Positions 53,753-63,464 are shown, counted from the first letter of the stretch. The stretch is 63,606 nt of DNA from Flavobacterium segetis (GCF_900129575.1 NZ_FQWE01000012.1:1-63606); one strand, 5' to 3'. The notes: generated from the sequence alone by a model not told the origin. Program-made: numbers and translations.

Positions 53753-54607
53753 TTATAATTTTATAATATAATTCACACCGTAATTCACCGGGCGGGTTTC
53801 TGAGCCTCCTGTATTTGCAGTGTAACCTGCAATAGGATGGGTATGTGCTCCTGATCCTTCTGTTGTATTTTCAGTTGAAAAACGACCGATCTCACCAGCA
53901 TACTGATCAGCGCTCTTTATTCCAGCATCATTTCCATGTCCAGATCGGTATTTATGACTATGGTCACCACCAGTTGTTATTAATCCTCCTTTTTCATGAT
54001 TGTGACTTTTAATGTCATCGCCCTGAGTAGCCTTTAAACCAGGGCCAGCTTGACTATTAACCGGACTTATACCCGTACCTCTTAAAAACATTCCTTGTAA
54101 ATTAGGAGCGTTATCAGTCCCAAGAAGTATTTTTAATGCTGCTGCAGAAGCATCTAAAGGTAAGGCAGATCCGTTACACAATATCCATCCTACTGGTGCA
54201 GTAGTGCCAATGAATGGCATAATAGATCCTGTTGGCACCCCATTACTGGCAGCAATAGCATAGGGTACTTGTTTTAGCTTTTCATCAGAGATGATTGTGG
54301 ATCCTTCCGAAATTTTTAAAAAAGCTTGAGTATTGGCAATCACGATATTGTTGTTATCACCAGGCTCTAAAACAATAGAAAAAACACCAAAAGCATCTGT
54401 AGTAACCGTTTTTGTGTCTTCATAAATTTGAACATTTGAACCGTAATAAATACGAAACGTCAAACTTAAAGTGGCGCTAACTCTTGCCGTATTATTATTG
54501 TCTCTTGCAATTCCTTGAATTGCAATTCCTGCTGCTGATGCAGTGGTTTGAGCGTAATTGATTGTTAGTGTAAGCAACATTAAAAAAGAAAGTAATTTTG
54601 TTTTCAT
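53753..54607 (-). CDS. Secreted protein with a phage tail-collar domain
   Basis: The protein is 284 residues with a signal peptide (LLSFLMLLTLTINYAQ) and starts like a carboxypeptidase-regulatory-like segment (GIAIQGIARDNNNTARVSATLSLTFRIYYG). Residues about 130-195 are a tail-collar domain: GSIMPFIGTTAPVGWILCNG and NLQGMFLRGTGIS, as in phage tail fibres and MdpB-type proteins. The rest is histidine- and glycine-rich (HNHEKGGLITTGGDHSHKYRSG) and ends NYIIKL. The presence of a Sec signal shows it is not a resident phage gene; it is the first gene of the cluster, 9 bp before the giant protein gene. A structural partner at the surface is inferred. Confidence 0.88.
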   Translation of the reverse strand: MKTKLLSFLMLLTLTINYAQTTASAAGIAIQGIARDNNNTARVSATLSLTFRIYYGSNVQIYEDTKTVTTDAFGVFSIVLEPGDNNNIVIANTQAFLKISEGSTIISDEKLKQVPYAIAASNGVPTGSIMPFIGTTAPVGWILCNGSALPLDASAAALKILLGTDNAPNLQGMFLRGTGISPVNSQAGPGLKATQGDDIKSHNHEKGGLITTGGDHSHKYRSGHGNDAGIKSADQYAGEIGRFSTENTTEGSGAHTHPIAGYTANTGGSETRPVNYGVNYIIKL

Positions 54608-54633
54608 AATGAATTGTTTTAAAATATTTTTTT

Positions 54634-54689
54634 TGGAATTAGTTCGCGTTTATTTCTTTTGCGGAGGCAAAAAATGGAATTAGTTTGCG
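54634..54689. promoter_or_regulatory. Two 15-bp direct repeats in the leader of the surface cluster
   Basis: TGGAATTAGTTCGCG at 54634-54648 is repeated with one change at 54675-54689, 41 bp apart. They lie in the leader just before the first gene of the cluster and could bind a protein or fold in the RNA. Confidence 0.45.
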
Positions 54690-54718
54690 AAATTAAGATT
54701 ATAATAAAGAATTTAGAC

Positions 54719-54751
54719 AGCCCATTCGGACAAATCAATAGCCTATTCGGA
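54719..54751. promoter_or_regulatory. Tandem 12-bp operator-like sites, 21 bp apart
   Basis: AGCCCATTCGGA at 54719-54730 and AGCCTATTCGGA at 54740-54751 differ by one base and repeat at exactly 21 bp, two helix turns. This spacing is typical for activators that bind direct repeats on one DNA face, such as LytTR proteins. On the minus strand a weak -7-like TAATTTCG follows downstream at about 54689-54696, so an activator at these sites could drive the cluster. Confidence 0.6.
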
Positions 54752-54925
54752 TATTTATTTAACAAAAATAAATGTTAAAACTAATCTTTAAATATATTTT
54801 AAAGGAGATTTCTTAATTTTCATAATAATTAAGTTACAAAAAAAATAAAGTTTGTTGATTGCTAAAAATAAAAGGACTAGCATCTAAAAATAGTCATCTA
54901 AAAATTAAAGTGGTGTTTTGTTTTT

Positions 54926-55825
54926 TTAAAAAATATCTTTTGCAGCTCTAAATGTATTGGCATGTGCTTCTATAATCGTTTTTATATCTGGTGAGTAACC
55001 GCCACCCATAGACACTTGAACAGGAATTTGATATTTCGCGCAAAGTTCAAAAACTGTCTCGTCCCTTTTTTTACAGCCTTCAATAGAGCATCCTAATTTA
55101 CCTAACTTATCAGTTGATAAAATGTCGACACCAGCTAAGTAAAAGATAAAATCAGGTTTATGCGTTTCAATTAATTTTGGAATAGCCTTTCGGATTGTTT
55201 TTAGAAATTCATCATCATTTGTGCCATCTTCAAAGGCGATATCTAAGTCAGAGACTTCTTTTTTAAAAGGATAGTTCGTTTTTCCGTGTGTTGAAAAAGT
55301 AAAAACAGTTGGATTATTTTGAAAAATTTCAGCGGTTCCATTTCCTTGGTGTACATCTAAATCGATAATTAGAATTCGCTTTGCAAGATTGTTATCTAAT
55401 AAAAACTGAGCGGCAATTGCTTGATCATTTAGTAAACAAAAAGCTTCACCGTGGGTAGAGTATGCATGGTGGGTTCCCCCTGCAATGTTAAAAGAAACTT
55501 TTGTTTCAAATGATTTTTGAGCACCAGTTATGGTTCCTTGAGCAATTATCAATTCTCGCTGCACTAATTCCTTTGAAAGAGGAAATCCTATTTTCCTTGC
55601 AGCTTTTGGATCTAAAGTTAAGTTTAGTAAATCATCTACATATTCTTTTATATGAATGGCCAAAACATGTTTCAATTCGCAAATTGAAGGTTCAAAAAAA
55701 TCTAATTGGCTTGCTGTGCCTTCAAGCAATAATTGTTGTGGTAAGAGTTCGTATTTCAACATAGGAAATCGATGTCCTTCGGGAAGAGAATGCTGATATA
55801 AAGGATGAAATGCTATTGGAAACAT
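54926..55825 (-). CDS. Histone deacetylase-family hydrolase
   Basis: The fold of class I/II deacetylases is shown by the His-His pair in GGTHHAYSTHGEAFCLLND and the metal-binding DLDVHQGNGTAEIF; the tyrosine-bearing segment near the end is VSMGGGYSP. Bacterial members such as AcuC and acetylpolyamine amidohydrolases remove acetyl groups from proteins or amines; which of these applies is not shown. It is 299 residues and lies 3 bp downstream of the unknown secreted protein gene, so the two are in one operon. Confidence 0.93.
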   Translation of the reverse strand: MFPIAFHPLYQHSLPEGHRFPMLKYELLPQQLLLEGTASQLDFFEPSICELKHVLAIHIKEYVDDLLNLTLDPKAARKIGFPLSKELVQRELIIAQGTITGAQKSFETKVSFNIAGGTHHAYSTHGEAFCLLNDQAIAAQFLLDNNLAKRILIIDLDVHQGNGTAEIFQNNPTVFTFSTHGKTNYPFKKEVSDLDIAFEDGTNDDEFLKTIRKAIPKLIETHKPDFIFYLAGVDILSTDKLGKLGCSIEGCKKRDETVFELCAKYQIPVQVSMGGGYSPDIKTIIEAHANTFRAAKDIF

Positions 55826-55828
55826 AAA

Positions 55829-57223
55829 TTAATGATCAAAACCGTCAGTAAATTTTCGTAAAACTATTTGTTTGGTTTTAGAATCATAATAGCTCAAGAT
55901 ATAGAAATTGTTAAAGAAAAAGTAATAATCCAGTTTTACATTTTTATTTTCACTTATAAATTGACCTATTTTATCAATGAATAGCGGTTGATTAACAGGT
56001 TTAATTTCCTTAAAAGAGGAATCGAAATCAACATCTATTAAATTATTTTGCAAAGCATAATTGCTGCTTAGATTTCCAAAATCTAGACCATAAAAGCTGC
56101 CATTAATTGACCCCAATTGATTTAAGAAATCATTTGAATTACCTCGATACTGAATGCCACCAAATGAAGCAATATATACTCCATTGAAATTATAGATTGA
56201 AATTCCCAATTCAGAATTTGAAATAGCACTAATGAATTTTTTAGGCGTCTTTATATTATTAGGTGAACTGTTTTCTACGATACTATAAAAAGAACTAGAG
56301 AAAGGATTTGGTTTTAAATTATCAATGGTATACGTTTTTATAATCAACTTATCTGTGTAGTTAATAAATTGTATTTCGCATGAATTAGCAGTGGAAGATA
56401 GAATAACTAAGTTGTTTTCGAATAGTAAAGAATTAGATTGTTGCACGTTTACTAACTTGCTGCTTTTAAAAATTTTTTCGCTAATGGAAAAAGAATTTAA
56501 GTTTATTTCATAAGTAGATGTTTTCGTTGAATCAAGATTTAATATTAAAATTATTTTATCACTTTCTAAATAAAATTTGATCTTTTGACTTCCATCTAGG
56601 AGAGAACTAAAACCTTTTTTCTCAATTAAGGTTAGTCCAAATTCTTCAATAAGATTGGTAATATCGCTTTTATTTGAAGGATTATTTTCAAAATTAAACG
56701 CTTTAAAATCAAGGTACTTTTTTATAAGGGTGTTTCCGTTTAATTTTATTAATTGTAATTCATTTTCATTTCTTCCTTTAGTGATAAAATAGTAGCTGCC
56801 TTTATCAGCAAATTGCGTATAAATAATTTCGCCTTTTAAATTAAGGTTCAAATCCCTAATTAAATTAGTTCTTTTTGCAAAATCAAATTCAACACTAATA
56901 ACTCGTGTAAGATCTTCTGTAGAAAAATAGGCTACAGGATTATTGTTTTCCAGAAAGCTTCCACCTAATAAATAGCGGTAATTAAAAGGTCTTTTAGTAC
57001 TTAAGCTATCTCTAAAAAAAACAGAGCTACTGAATTTTGCACCAAAGAGTTTTTCATTATCAGATGCAAAAGTGTAAATTTCATTTGTTTTGGGATTTAC
57101 TGTAGTGATCAACTGATGAAAATCAGTTTTCTTTTTTAACTCTACGGATACGTCACTTAATCTAATTTGGCAGAAAACAGGAAAAGTTACAAGAATAAAA
57201 TAGAATAGAAAGCTCTTTTTCAT
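55829..57223 (-). CDS. Secreted protein of unknown function
   Basis: This 464-residue protein has a clear signal peptide (SFLFYFILVTFPVFCQ). The rest is rich in Asn, Ser and aromatic residues with short repeating strands (for example YYFITKGRNENELQLIKLNG and FINYTDKLIIKTYTID), consistent with a beta-propeller. No catalytic motif or sorting domain was recognised. It may be released into the periplasm. It is co-transcribed with the deacetylase-like gene downstream. Confidence 0.75.
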   Translation of the reverse strand: MKKSFLFYFILVTFPVFCQIRLSDVSVELKKKTDFHQLITTVNPKTNEIYTFASDNEKLFGAKFSSSVFFRDSLSTKRPFNYRYLLGGSFLENNNPVAYFSTEDLTRVISVEFDFAKRTNLIRDLNLNLKGEIIYTQFADKGSYYFITKGRNENELQLIKLNGNTLIKKYLDFKAFNFENNPSNKSDITNLIEEFGLTLIEKKGFSSLLDGSQKIKFYLESDKIILILNLDSTKTSTYEINLNSFSISEKIFKSSKLVNVQQSNSLLFENNLVILSSTANSCEIQFINYTDKLIIKTYTIDNLKPNPFSSSFYSIVENSSPNNIKTPKKFISAISNSELGISIYNFNGVYIASFGGIQYRGNSNDFLNQLGSINGSFYGLDFGNLSSNYALQNNLIDVDFDSSFKEIKPVNQPLFIDKIGQFISENKNVKLDYYFFFNNFYILSYYDSKTKQIVLRKFTDGFDH

Positions 57224-57316
57224 AGAGGTTATTTTAAATCAAATATAAATTAAAAGTAAAGAACCTTACGTTAAATAAAATAAAAATCTTTTACAAATAG
57301 AAGTGATAAAACGACA

Positions 57317-57940
57317 TCATATATTTAATAATCTTTGTAACTCCTCAATAAATAAACCCATGTGATAACCATCTACAAGCGCATGATGAGCGACAATTGT
57401 CATTGAAATACTTTTTTCTATACCAGTTGACATGAGTTTTCCATAGGATATTTTAGGACAACTATCAGGGAAGCTATAATTTCTTGAATGCGTCAAACCT
57501 GTAAAATTAATCCACGGAATGGCAGAGAAATGAATAACATTTAATGGAAATTCACGTGTAAAAAGGCCAGGTGTTTGCTGGATTCGCGCGATCTCGTTCT
57601 GAGCCATTTTTTTAAAATCTGTACTATTTTCTGCATACTGCATTAATGAAAATCCAAAGGTATGATCTGCTCTCATAATAGTTGCCGAAGCATGAATTTC
57701 ATCATAACAATATACTTTTCCATCTTCTATTCTATATTTAAAATTTTCTATGTTGTTTATCGCTAGTATGCTTTTATGTAAGTAGTAAATAAAAAAAGGG
57801 ATGTCCAGCTCTTTAGCTTTTTTATACGCTTTTGTCATGTCTATTGTACAAGTAATACTAAAAAATGGTTCTTCAAACTGAGAGAAAAATTCAAAATGTT
57901 CTTTCCTATTCCAGTTTTCGAGATCTAAAATTGTTTTCAA
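57317..57940 (-). CDS. Chloramphenicol acetyltransferase-like protein
   Basis: The protein (207 residues) has the CAT fold. The catalytic histidine lies in VAHHALVDGYHMGLF, the HHxxxDG motif of the family, and the N terminus follows the pattern ENWNRKEHFEFFSQFEEPFFSIT. Flavobacterial chromosomes often carry such genes without a mobile context, and no mobile element is adjacent. Whether it confers resistance or acetylates another substrate cannot be read from sequence. Confidence 0.88.
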   Translation of the reverse strand: MKTILDLENWNRKEHFEFFSQFEEPFFSITCTIDMTKAYKKAKELDIPFFIYYLHKSILAINNIENFKYRIEDGKVYCYDEIHASATIMRADHTFGFSLMQYAENSTDFKKMAQNEIARIQQTPGLFTREFPLNVIHFSAIPWINFTGLTHSRNYSFPDSCPKISYGKLMSTGIEKSISMTIVAHHALVDGYHMGLFIEELQRLLNI

Positions 57941-58052
57941 TTTAGTGTGATTTTATTCTTTTTACAAAAGTAACTTTTAACTTTGTAATGATAAAATTCC
58001 TTCAGGTCAATTTAAATTTTGTGGATTAGCATCATATTTAAATTATTGAAAT

Positions 58053-58086
58053 AAAAAAAGCCCTAAAGATAAATCCTTAGGGCTTT
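58053..58086 (-). terminator. Terminator of the OmpA gene
   Basis: AAAGCCCTAA (58057-58066) pairs perfectly with TTAGGGCTTT (58077-58086). On the minus strand a run of T follows the stem. It is 23 bp after the OmpA stop. Confidence 0.9.
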
Positions 58087-58108
58087 AATTTGTATAAAAA
58101 AAATTAGA

Positions 58109-59365
58109 TTATTTTACCATGAAAGTAACTCTTCTAACTAATTTTCTAGCAGCATCTGAATCTTTGCTTACTGAATTATCTTCTCCTGCAGCAATAACAT
58201 TCAATCTTGAAGCAGCAATGTTAGCTTTCAATAATGTATTTTTTACGCTAGCAGCTCTTGCATTAGATAGTTTATCATTGTAAGCTGATCTTCCTAATTC
58301 GTCAGCATGACCAATAATATCAACTGAAGCTGAAGGATTGTTTCTTAAATAAGTTAAGATAAAATCGATTCCTTCAGTTGAAACGTTAGTTGGAGTAGAT
58401 TTGTCAAAATCAAAATAAGTACTTACATACCCTTCGTTTATCAAGTTCTTAATTAATGTACTATTGTTTAAGATAGCTGATTTATCAGTGTTGCTACCGT
58501 AAGTTTTTAGTAAATAGCTTTCTAATTCGTCAGGAACATTATTGTTGTTTAAATCAATTGATTTTCCTTTACTGTCAACCATTACACCACCAATAGTGTT
58601 AGGCTCTTGATCTAGGTAATCAGCAACTCCGTCTTTGTCAGTATCTAACATTGAAGTTTCGATATCTGCAATGCGTTGTCTCAAATTGTCTATTTCACTA
58701 TAATTGTCGATTACCCAGTCAGCATGTTTTTCGTTGCTACCTAAATAAACCGTTAAACCTACTGTACCATTGAAAAGTACTCCACCAAATCCAGGAGTTC
58801 CTGCAACACTTGCACCATCAAAAGTACGATTTTGTTTAGCATTAAGGATTGTTGTGAAATCACCAGTTAAAGCAATTCTATTCGATAATTTAATTTGGCC
58901 TGTTAAACCTCCAACAAAGTTACCCATTTTGTCTGTTCCTGTAAAGTTATCAGACTCTCCAAATCCTAAACCAACACCTGCGTGACCTAATAATCCTATT
59001 GTGTTAGTCCAAGTTTCAAAACTCATTATTCTTCCTAAGTTAGCAACTGCTTGTAAATTTGCTCTGTAATATTTAGAGTCAAAACCTACTGAGTTTTCTC
59101 CTTCTTTAAAGCTATTGTATCCAAAGTCAGCTTTTAAACCAAATTTATTATTGAACATGTATCGTACTCCAAGATCAGCTACATAAGCGCTTGTTACTGC
59201 AGTTCTATAACCAGCAGTCATCGGTCTCATGGGTTTGTTTAAACCACCAGCCAATTCAACAGACCATTTGTTATATTCAACTGCTGAACTTGTGGTAGTT
59301 GCAGTTTGAGCATTTACAGTCGAGGCGGTAGCTGCTAAAACTAGTGCAATCATCAATTTTTTCAT
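58109..59365 (-). CDS. OmpA-family outer-membrane protein
   Basis: The protein is 418 residues with signal peptide (MIALVLAATASTVNAQ), then an eight-stranded barrel to about residue 210, then a short calcium-binding-like linker (DTDKDGVADYLDQEP) and a C-terminal OmpA peptidoglycan-binding domain (YFDFDKSTP, IIGHADELGRSAYNDKLSNARAASV, NVIAAGEDN). It links the outer membrane to the cell wall. The high codon quality, strong terminator and a -7 box directly upstream suggest it is abundant. Confidence 0.95.
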   Translation of the reverse strand: MKKLMIALVLAATASTVNAQTATTTSSAVEYNKWSVELAGGLNKPMRPMTAGYRTAVTSAYVADLGVRYMFNNKFGLKADFGYNSFKEGENSVGFDSKYYRANLQAVANLGRIMSFETWTNTIGLLGHAGVGLGFGESDNFTGTDKMGNFVGGLTGQIKLSNRIALTGDFTTILNAKQNRTFDGASVAGTPGFGGVLFNGTVGLTVYLGSNEKHADWVIDNYSEIDNLRQRIADIETSMLDTDKDGVADYLDQEPNTIGGVMVDSKGKSIDLNNNNVPDELESYLLKTYGSNTDKSAILNNSTLIKNLINEGYVSTYFDFDKSTPTNVSTEGIDFILTYLRNNPSASVDIIGHADELGRSAYNDKLSNARAASVKNTLLKANIAASRLNVIAAGEDNSVSKDSDAARKLVRRVTFMVK

Positions 59366-59390
59366 TGTTTTTCTATTTTTAAATTTGATG

Positions 59391-59398
59391 CAAAACTA
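59391..59398 (-). promoter_or_regulatory. -7 promoter element TAGTTTTG for the OmpA gene
   Basis: On the minus strand TAGTTTTG matches TAnnTTTG, 25 nt before the ATG at 59365. Confidence 0.5.
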
Positions 59399-59641
59399 CA
59401 ACATTTAAAGGGATAAGAATTTTCAATCAGTTAATTATATAAAAAGAACTATAAATTTTACAAATTATAAGACGTAAAGAAGATAAAATTACATTCAACA
59501 CATTTTTTTAGGTATTTTATCTCTAATATTGAAATTATTTGTGACTTTTTTTAATTTCATTTAGATAATTAAAACCCTTGTGTTTCACAATTTGACCAAA
59601 GAACCTATAAAAATAATATAAAGTACGATAAAAAGTTTTGC

Positions 59642-60334
59642 TTAAACCTGTAATCGGCCTAATACATCAATAATTTTTTCGTAGGTTCTAAAGTTTTCAT
59701 GTTCTACTTTGTGATCAATCTTTTCGTGTGCCCAAGTAGTGTGAAAAGGAATATGAACGGCGTGTCCGCCAATAGCTAAAACAGGTAGAACATCTGATTT
59801 TAAAGAGTTTCCAATCATAAAAAATTCCTCTGGTTGTATTTCCAAGCGTTTTATTAAATCAGAGTAGTCGATTTCTTGTTTATCAGACATGACCTCAATA
59901 TGATGGAAATATATACCTAATCCAGAGTTATGTAATTTTCTGCGTTGGTCTAATAAATCACCTTTGGTGGCAACAACTAATTTGAACTTTCCGTGTAATG
60001 CTGAGAGTGTTTCCTCAACACCTTCTAGCAAAACAATTGGTTTCTCTAGTAACTCTTTACCGTATTGAATGATTTTTTCAATAATCTCCACGGGAAGCGT
60101 GTTGTTAGAAATACTCATTGCAGCTTCAATCATCGATAAGATATAGCCTTTTATTCCGTAGCCGTATAACTTTAGATTTTCAATTTCTATTCTAAAGAGT
60201 TCCTTCGAAATCCCTTGATTTGAAAGATAGTCGCTCATTAAGCAACAGAATTTCTCTTCTGTTTCAGCAAAATATGTTTCATTGATGAATAAGGTATCGT
60301 CTGCATCAAATGCAATTACTTTTATATTTTTCAT
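59642..60334 (-). CDS. HAD-family hydrolase
   Basis: The DxDxT nucleophile motif is in VIAFDADDTLFINETYF, and later IGNSLKSDVLPVLAIGG carries the C-terminal acidic residues. A helical cap is between them. The 230-residue length fits phosphatases of the haloacid dehalogenase superfamily (YjjG-like). The substrate is unknown. It starts 33 bp after the stop of the EamA gene and is probably co-transcribed with it. Confidence 0.9.
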   Translation of the reverse strand: MKNIKVIAFDADDTLFINETYFAETEEKFCCLMSDYLSNQGISKELFRIEIENLKLYGYGIKGYILSMIEAAMSISNNTLPVEIIEKIIQYGKELLEKPIVLLEGVEETLSALHGKFKLVVATKGDLLDQRRKLHNSGLGIYFHHIEVMSDKQEIDYSDLIKRLEIQPEEFFMIGNSLKSDVLPVLAIGGHAVHIPFHTTWAHEKIDHKVEHENFRTYEKIIDVLGRLQV

Positions 60335-60366
60335 AGTGTTAAATGATTTTTAAAGAAGAAGTGTCT

Positions 60367-61254
60367 TTAGCTTTTACCTAATATATTTTTGATTGAAAGG
60401 GTTTTACCGTAAAATGTTGTTCGAATTCCTAGTAGTAAAATTAGTCCGCCAATAATCATTTGTAATGTTATTTGTTCGTCTAAAAACAGCCATGCCAGTA
60501 TAGTTGCTAAAACGGCTTGACCTAATAAAGACAATGAAACGCGAGTAGTACGCATATTTTGAGTGGCGTAACTTATCAGGAACCAAGCAATTAATTGACA
60601 TACTATTCCTTGAATGAATAACACAATCCAACCGGCATTTGAAAAACCGGTGAATGGCTCATTAGTAACAAAGCAAATAATTCCTAGGAATAGAGTAGAA
60701 GTAATAAGTGTTACTAGCATAAAAGACAGCACATCCATTTCTGATAACACATTTTTACTCACTAGCATGTAAACAGCATAAAGAACTCCAGATAATATTG
60801 CTAATAAAAATGCCATATTGAAATCTAAATTTAGAAAAAATTGGAATCCAACAAGGGTAATCATTCCAAATATTGCTATTAATGTTCCAATCCAAAAATT
60901 AGTTGCAGGTTTATTTTTTAAAAATAGGAACGAACCCACACCAACCCACACTGGAGATAAATTAGTTAGTAATGTAGCTTGTGTAGCACTTGAGTGCTGG
61001 ATAGAAATATTCCAAACTGCCACATCTGAAGCAAATAATAGACCGCAAACAATAGCGAGAATCAAAATATTGGTTCGAGGTAACTTAAACTTTCCGGTAA
61101 TTAAAACATACGGTAAGAGTAATGCTGCTGCGATTGCCATTCGATAAAAAGCCGAAATTAATCCACCAGTAAGGTTGAGTTTAACCAATATTGGGAAAAC
61201 AGAAATGCAAAGTATTCCTATGGCTAGCGCTAATCTTGGTTTTGCATTTGTCAT
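60367..61254 (-). CDS. EamA/DMT-family transporter
   Basis: The protein is 295 residues with ten predicted helices and two EamA repeats; LTNLSPVWVGVGSFLFLKNKPATNFWIG and LLGQAVLATILAWLFLDEQITLQ mark the repeat ends. As for the other EamA protein in this window the transported metabolite is unknown. It is upstream of and likely co-transcribed with the HAD gene. Confidence 0.88.
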   Translation of the reverse strand: MTNAKPRLALAIGILCISVFPILVKLNLTGGLISAFYRMAIAAALLLPYVLITGKFKLPRTNILILAIVCGLLFASDVAVWNISIQHSSATQATLLTNLSPVWVGVGSFLFLKNKPATNFWIGTLIAIFGMITLVGFQFFLNLDFNMAFLLAILSGVLYAVYMLVSKNVLSEMDVLSFMLVTLITSTLFLGIICFVTNEPFTGFSNAGWIVLFIQGIVCQLIAWFLISYATQNMRTTRVSLSLLGQAVLATILAWLFLDEQITLQMIIGGLILLLGIRTTFYGKTLSIKNILGKS

Positions 61255-61379
61255 TTTTGTTATTTTATTAAATACAAATTGCCACTAACTAACTTGTGGC
61301 AATTGTAAGTGTAATTATCTGTTTTTTATTGCTAATTCACGAATTTTAAATAAGCAATTATCTAATTTGTGGCTACTTC

Positions 61380-63437
61380 TTAATTTATCGTCTCGCCATT
61401 TACAGCATCAGCATCCGGATTTACAAAAACTAATTTCTCGTCTGCATTTGTAGTCATCAAAATCATTCCTTGACTTTCTACACCGCGAAGATTTCTTGGC
61501 GCTAAATTAACTAAAACAGTAACTTTCTTACCAATAATATCCTCAGGTTTAAAACTCTCAGCAATTCCTGATACAATGGTGCGAATATCAATTCCTGTAT
61601 CTACTTTCAAAATCAATAGCTTGTTTGCTTTTGGCATTTTTGTAGCTTCTAGAATAGTTCCCACACGTAAATCCATTTTAGCAAAATCATCAAATTGGAT
61701 AGGTTCTTTTTGTGGTTCTACTACTTTGTTTTCCGCTTTGTTAGCTGTTTTTGTAGCTTCCAGTTTGTCTATTTGCTTTTGAATTTCCTCATCTTCGATT
61801 TTGGCGAAAAGCAATTCGGCTTCTCCAATTTGATGTCCCGCAACAATCAAATCTGAATTTTCTGAAATCGTATTCCAAGATAACGCTGATTCTATTTTTA
61901 AGATTCTAGATAGCTTAGTTGCTGTAAAAGGTAAGAATGGTTCGCATAGTGAACTCAAGGCTGCTGCGATTTGCAATGCCACATACATTTGTGTTTGTAC
62001 GCGTTCTGGATTGTCTTTGATTACCTTCCAAGGCTCTTCATCGGCTAAATATTTATTTCCAAGACGAGCCACATTCATTAATTCGCCTAATGCTTCTCTA
62101 AATCTATATCTTTCTATGGAGCTTGAAATTACCGCTGGATATGCTTTCAGTTCCGTTAAAGTAGCTTCGTCAACTTCCGATAAATCATTTGGTTGAGGTA
62201 CAATTCCGTTATAATATTTATTAGTTAAAACCACTACACGGTTTATGAAATTTCCGTAAATCGCAACTAATTCATTATTATTTCTCGCTTGAAAATCTTT
62301 CCAAGTAAAATCATTATCCTTAGTTTCCGGTGCATTAGATGTTAAAGCATAACGCAAAACATCTTGCTGACCAGGAAATTCTTCTAAATATTCGTGCAAC
62401 CAAACGGCCCAGTTTTTAGAAGTCGACAATTTATTTCCTTCTAAATTCAAGAACTCATTAGCAGGCACATTATCGGGTAAAATATAACTTCCTTCTGCTT
62501 TAAGCATTGCAGGGAAAATGATACAGTGAAAAACAATATTGTCTTTCCCTATAAAGTGAACCAGTTTTGTGTCTTGATCTTTCCAGTAAGGCTCCCAATC
62601 TTTTCCTTCACGCAAAGCCCATTCTTTAGTAGAAGAAATATAGCCAATAGGCGCATCAAACCACACATATAATTTTTTTCCTTCGGCACCAGGAACAGGA
62701 ACATCAATTCCCCAGTCTAAATCGCGAGTTACTGCACGAGGTTCTAATCCGCCATCAATCCAAGATTTTACCTGTCCGTAAACATTAGGTTTCCAGTCAT
62801 TTTTATGTCCAACAAGAATCCACTCTTTTAAAAAATCTTCATAACGATCCAATGGCAAAAACCAGTGTTTTGTCAATTTCATTATAGGAGTTTCTCCAGT
62901 AATGGTCGATTTTGGGTTTATCAGATCCGTAGCATTCAAAGTCGATCCACATTTTTCGCATTGGTCACCGTACGCTTCTTCGTTGCCACATTTTGGACAA
63001 GTTCCTATAACAAAACGATCTGCTAGAAACTGATCTGCTTTGGCGTCGTATAATTGTTCGGTAACTTGCTCTATAAAGTCGCCTTTTTTGTATAAAGTTG
63101 TAAAAAATTCCGAAGCGGTATCGTGATGAATTTTAGCCGAAGTTCTTGAGTAATTATCAAACGAAATTCCAAAATCAGAAAACGATTTGCGTATAATTCC
63201 ATCATATTTATCAATTACTTCTTGCGGAGTAATGCCTTCCTTTTTAGCTTTCATTGAAATCGCAACGCCATGTTCATCGCTTCCGCACACAAACAAAACG
63301 TCTCTTCCTTGCAAACGCAAGTAGCGTGAATAAATATCCGATGGCACGTAAACTCCCGCTAAATGGCCAATGTGAATTGGTCCGTTTGTATAAGGCAATG
63401 CCGCTGTAATGGTATATCTTTTTGGATTCTGTAACAT
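61380..63437 (-). CDS. metG: Methionine--tRNA ligase
   Basis: Class I synthetase: the HIGH motif is in [13 protein letters not shown], the KMSKS-like motif is KLSTS in [18 protein letters not shown], and the zinc knuckle is [18 protein letters not shown]. The C-terminal part (about 585-685) is a tRNA-binding OB domain of the Trbp111/EMAP type ([24 protein letters not shown]), preceded by a lysine-rich linker. The length of 685 residues is typical for the long dimeric form. A -7 element TATTTTTG lies 20 nt upstream. Confidence 0.97.
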   Translation of the reverse strand: MLQNPKRYTITAALPYTNGPIHIGHLAGVYVPSDIYSRYLRLQGRDVLFVCGSDEHGVAISMKAKKEGITPQEVIDKYDGIIRKSFSDFGISFDNYSRTSAKIHHDTASEFFTTLYKKGDFIEQVTEQLYDAKADQFLADRFVIGTCPKCGNEEAYGDQCEKCGSTLNATDLINPKSTITGETPIMKLTKHWFLPLDRYEDFLKEWILVGHKNDWKPNVYGQVKSWIDGGLEPRAVTRDLDWGIDVPVPGAEGKKLYVWFDAPIGYISSTKEWALREGKDWEPYWKDQDTKLVHFIGKDNIVFHCIIFPAMLKAEGSYILPDNVPANEFLNLEGNKLSTSKNWAVWLHEYLEEFPGQQDVLRYALTSNAPETKDNDFTWKDFQARNNNELVAIYGNFINRVVVLTNKYYNGIVPQPNDLSEVDEATLTELKAYPAVISSSIERYRFREALGELMNVARLGNKYLADEEPWKVIKDNPERVQTQMYVALQIAAALSSLCEPFLPFTATKLSRILKIESALSWNTISENSDLIVAGHQIGEAELLFAKIEDEEIQKQIDKLEATKTANKAENKVVEPQKEPIQFDDFAKMDLRVGTILEATKMPKANKLLILKVDTGIDIRTIVSGIAESFKPEDIIGKKVTVLVNLAPRNLRGVESQGMILMTTNADEKLVFVNPDADAVNGETIN

Positions 63438-63456
63438 AATTCAGTTTAATTTAGCG

Positions 63457-63464
63457 CAAAAATA
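63457..63464 (-). promoter_or_regulatory. -7 promoter element TATTTTTG for metG
   Basis: On the minus strand the octamer fits TAnnTTTG and is 20 nt before the ATG at 63437. Confidence 0.5.

Noticed and set aside
53753..54607. Prophage remnant suggested by the tail-collar domain
   Set aside because: No other phage gene is near, and the protein has a Sec signal peptide and sits in a T9SS cluster.
57317..57940. Mobile antibiotic-resistance gene
   Set aside because: The CAT-like gene has no adjacent insertion sequence or integrase and its base composition looks like its neighbours.
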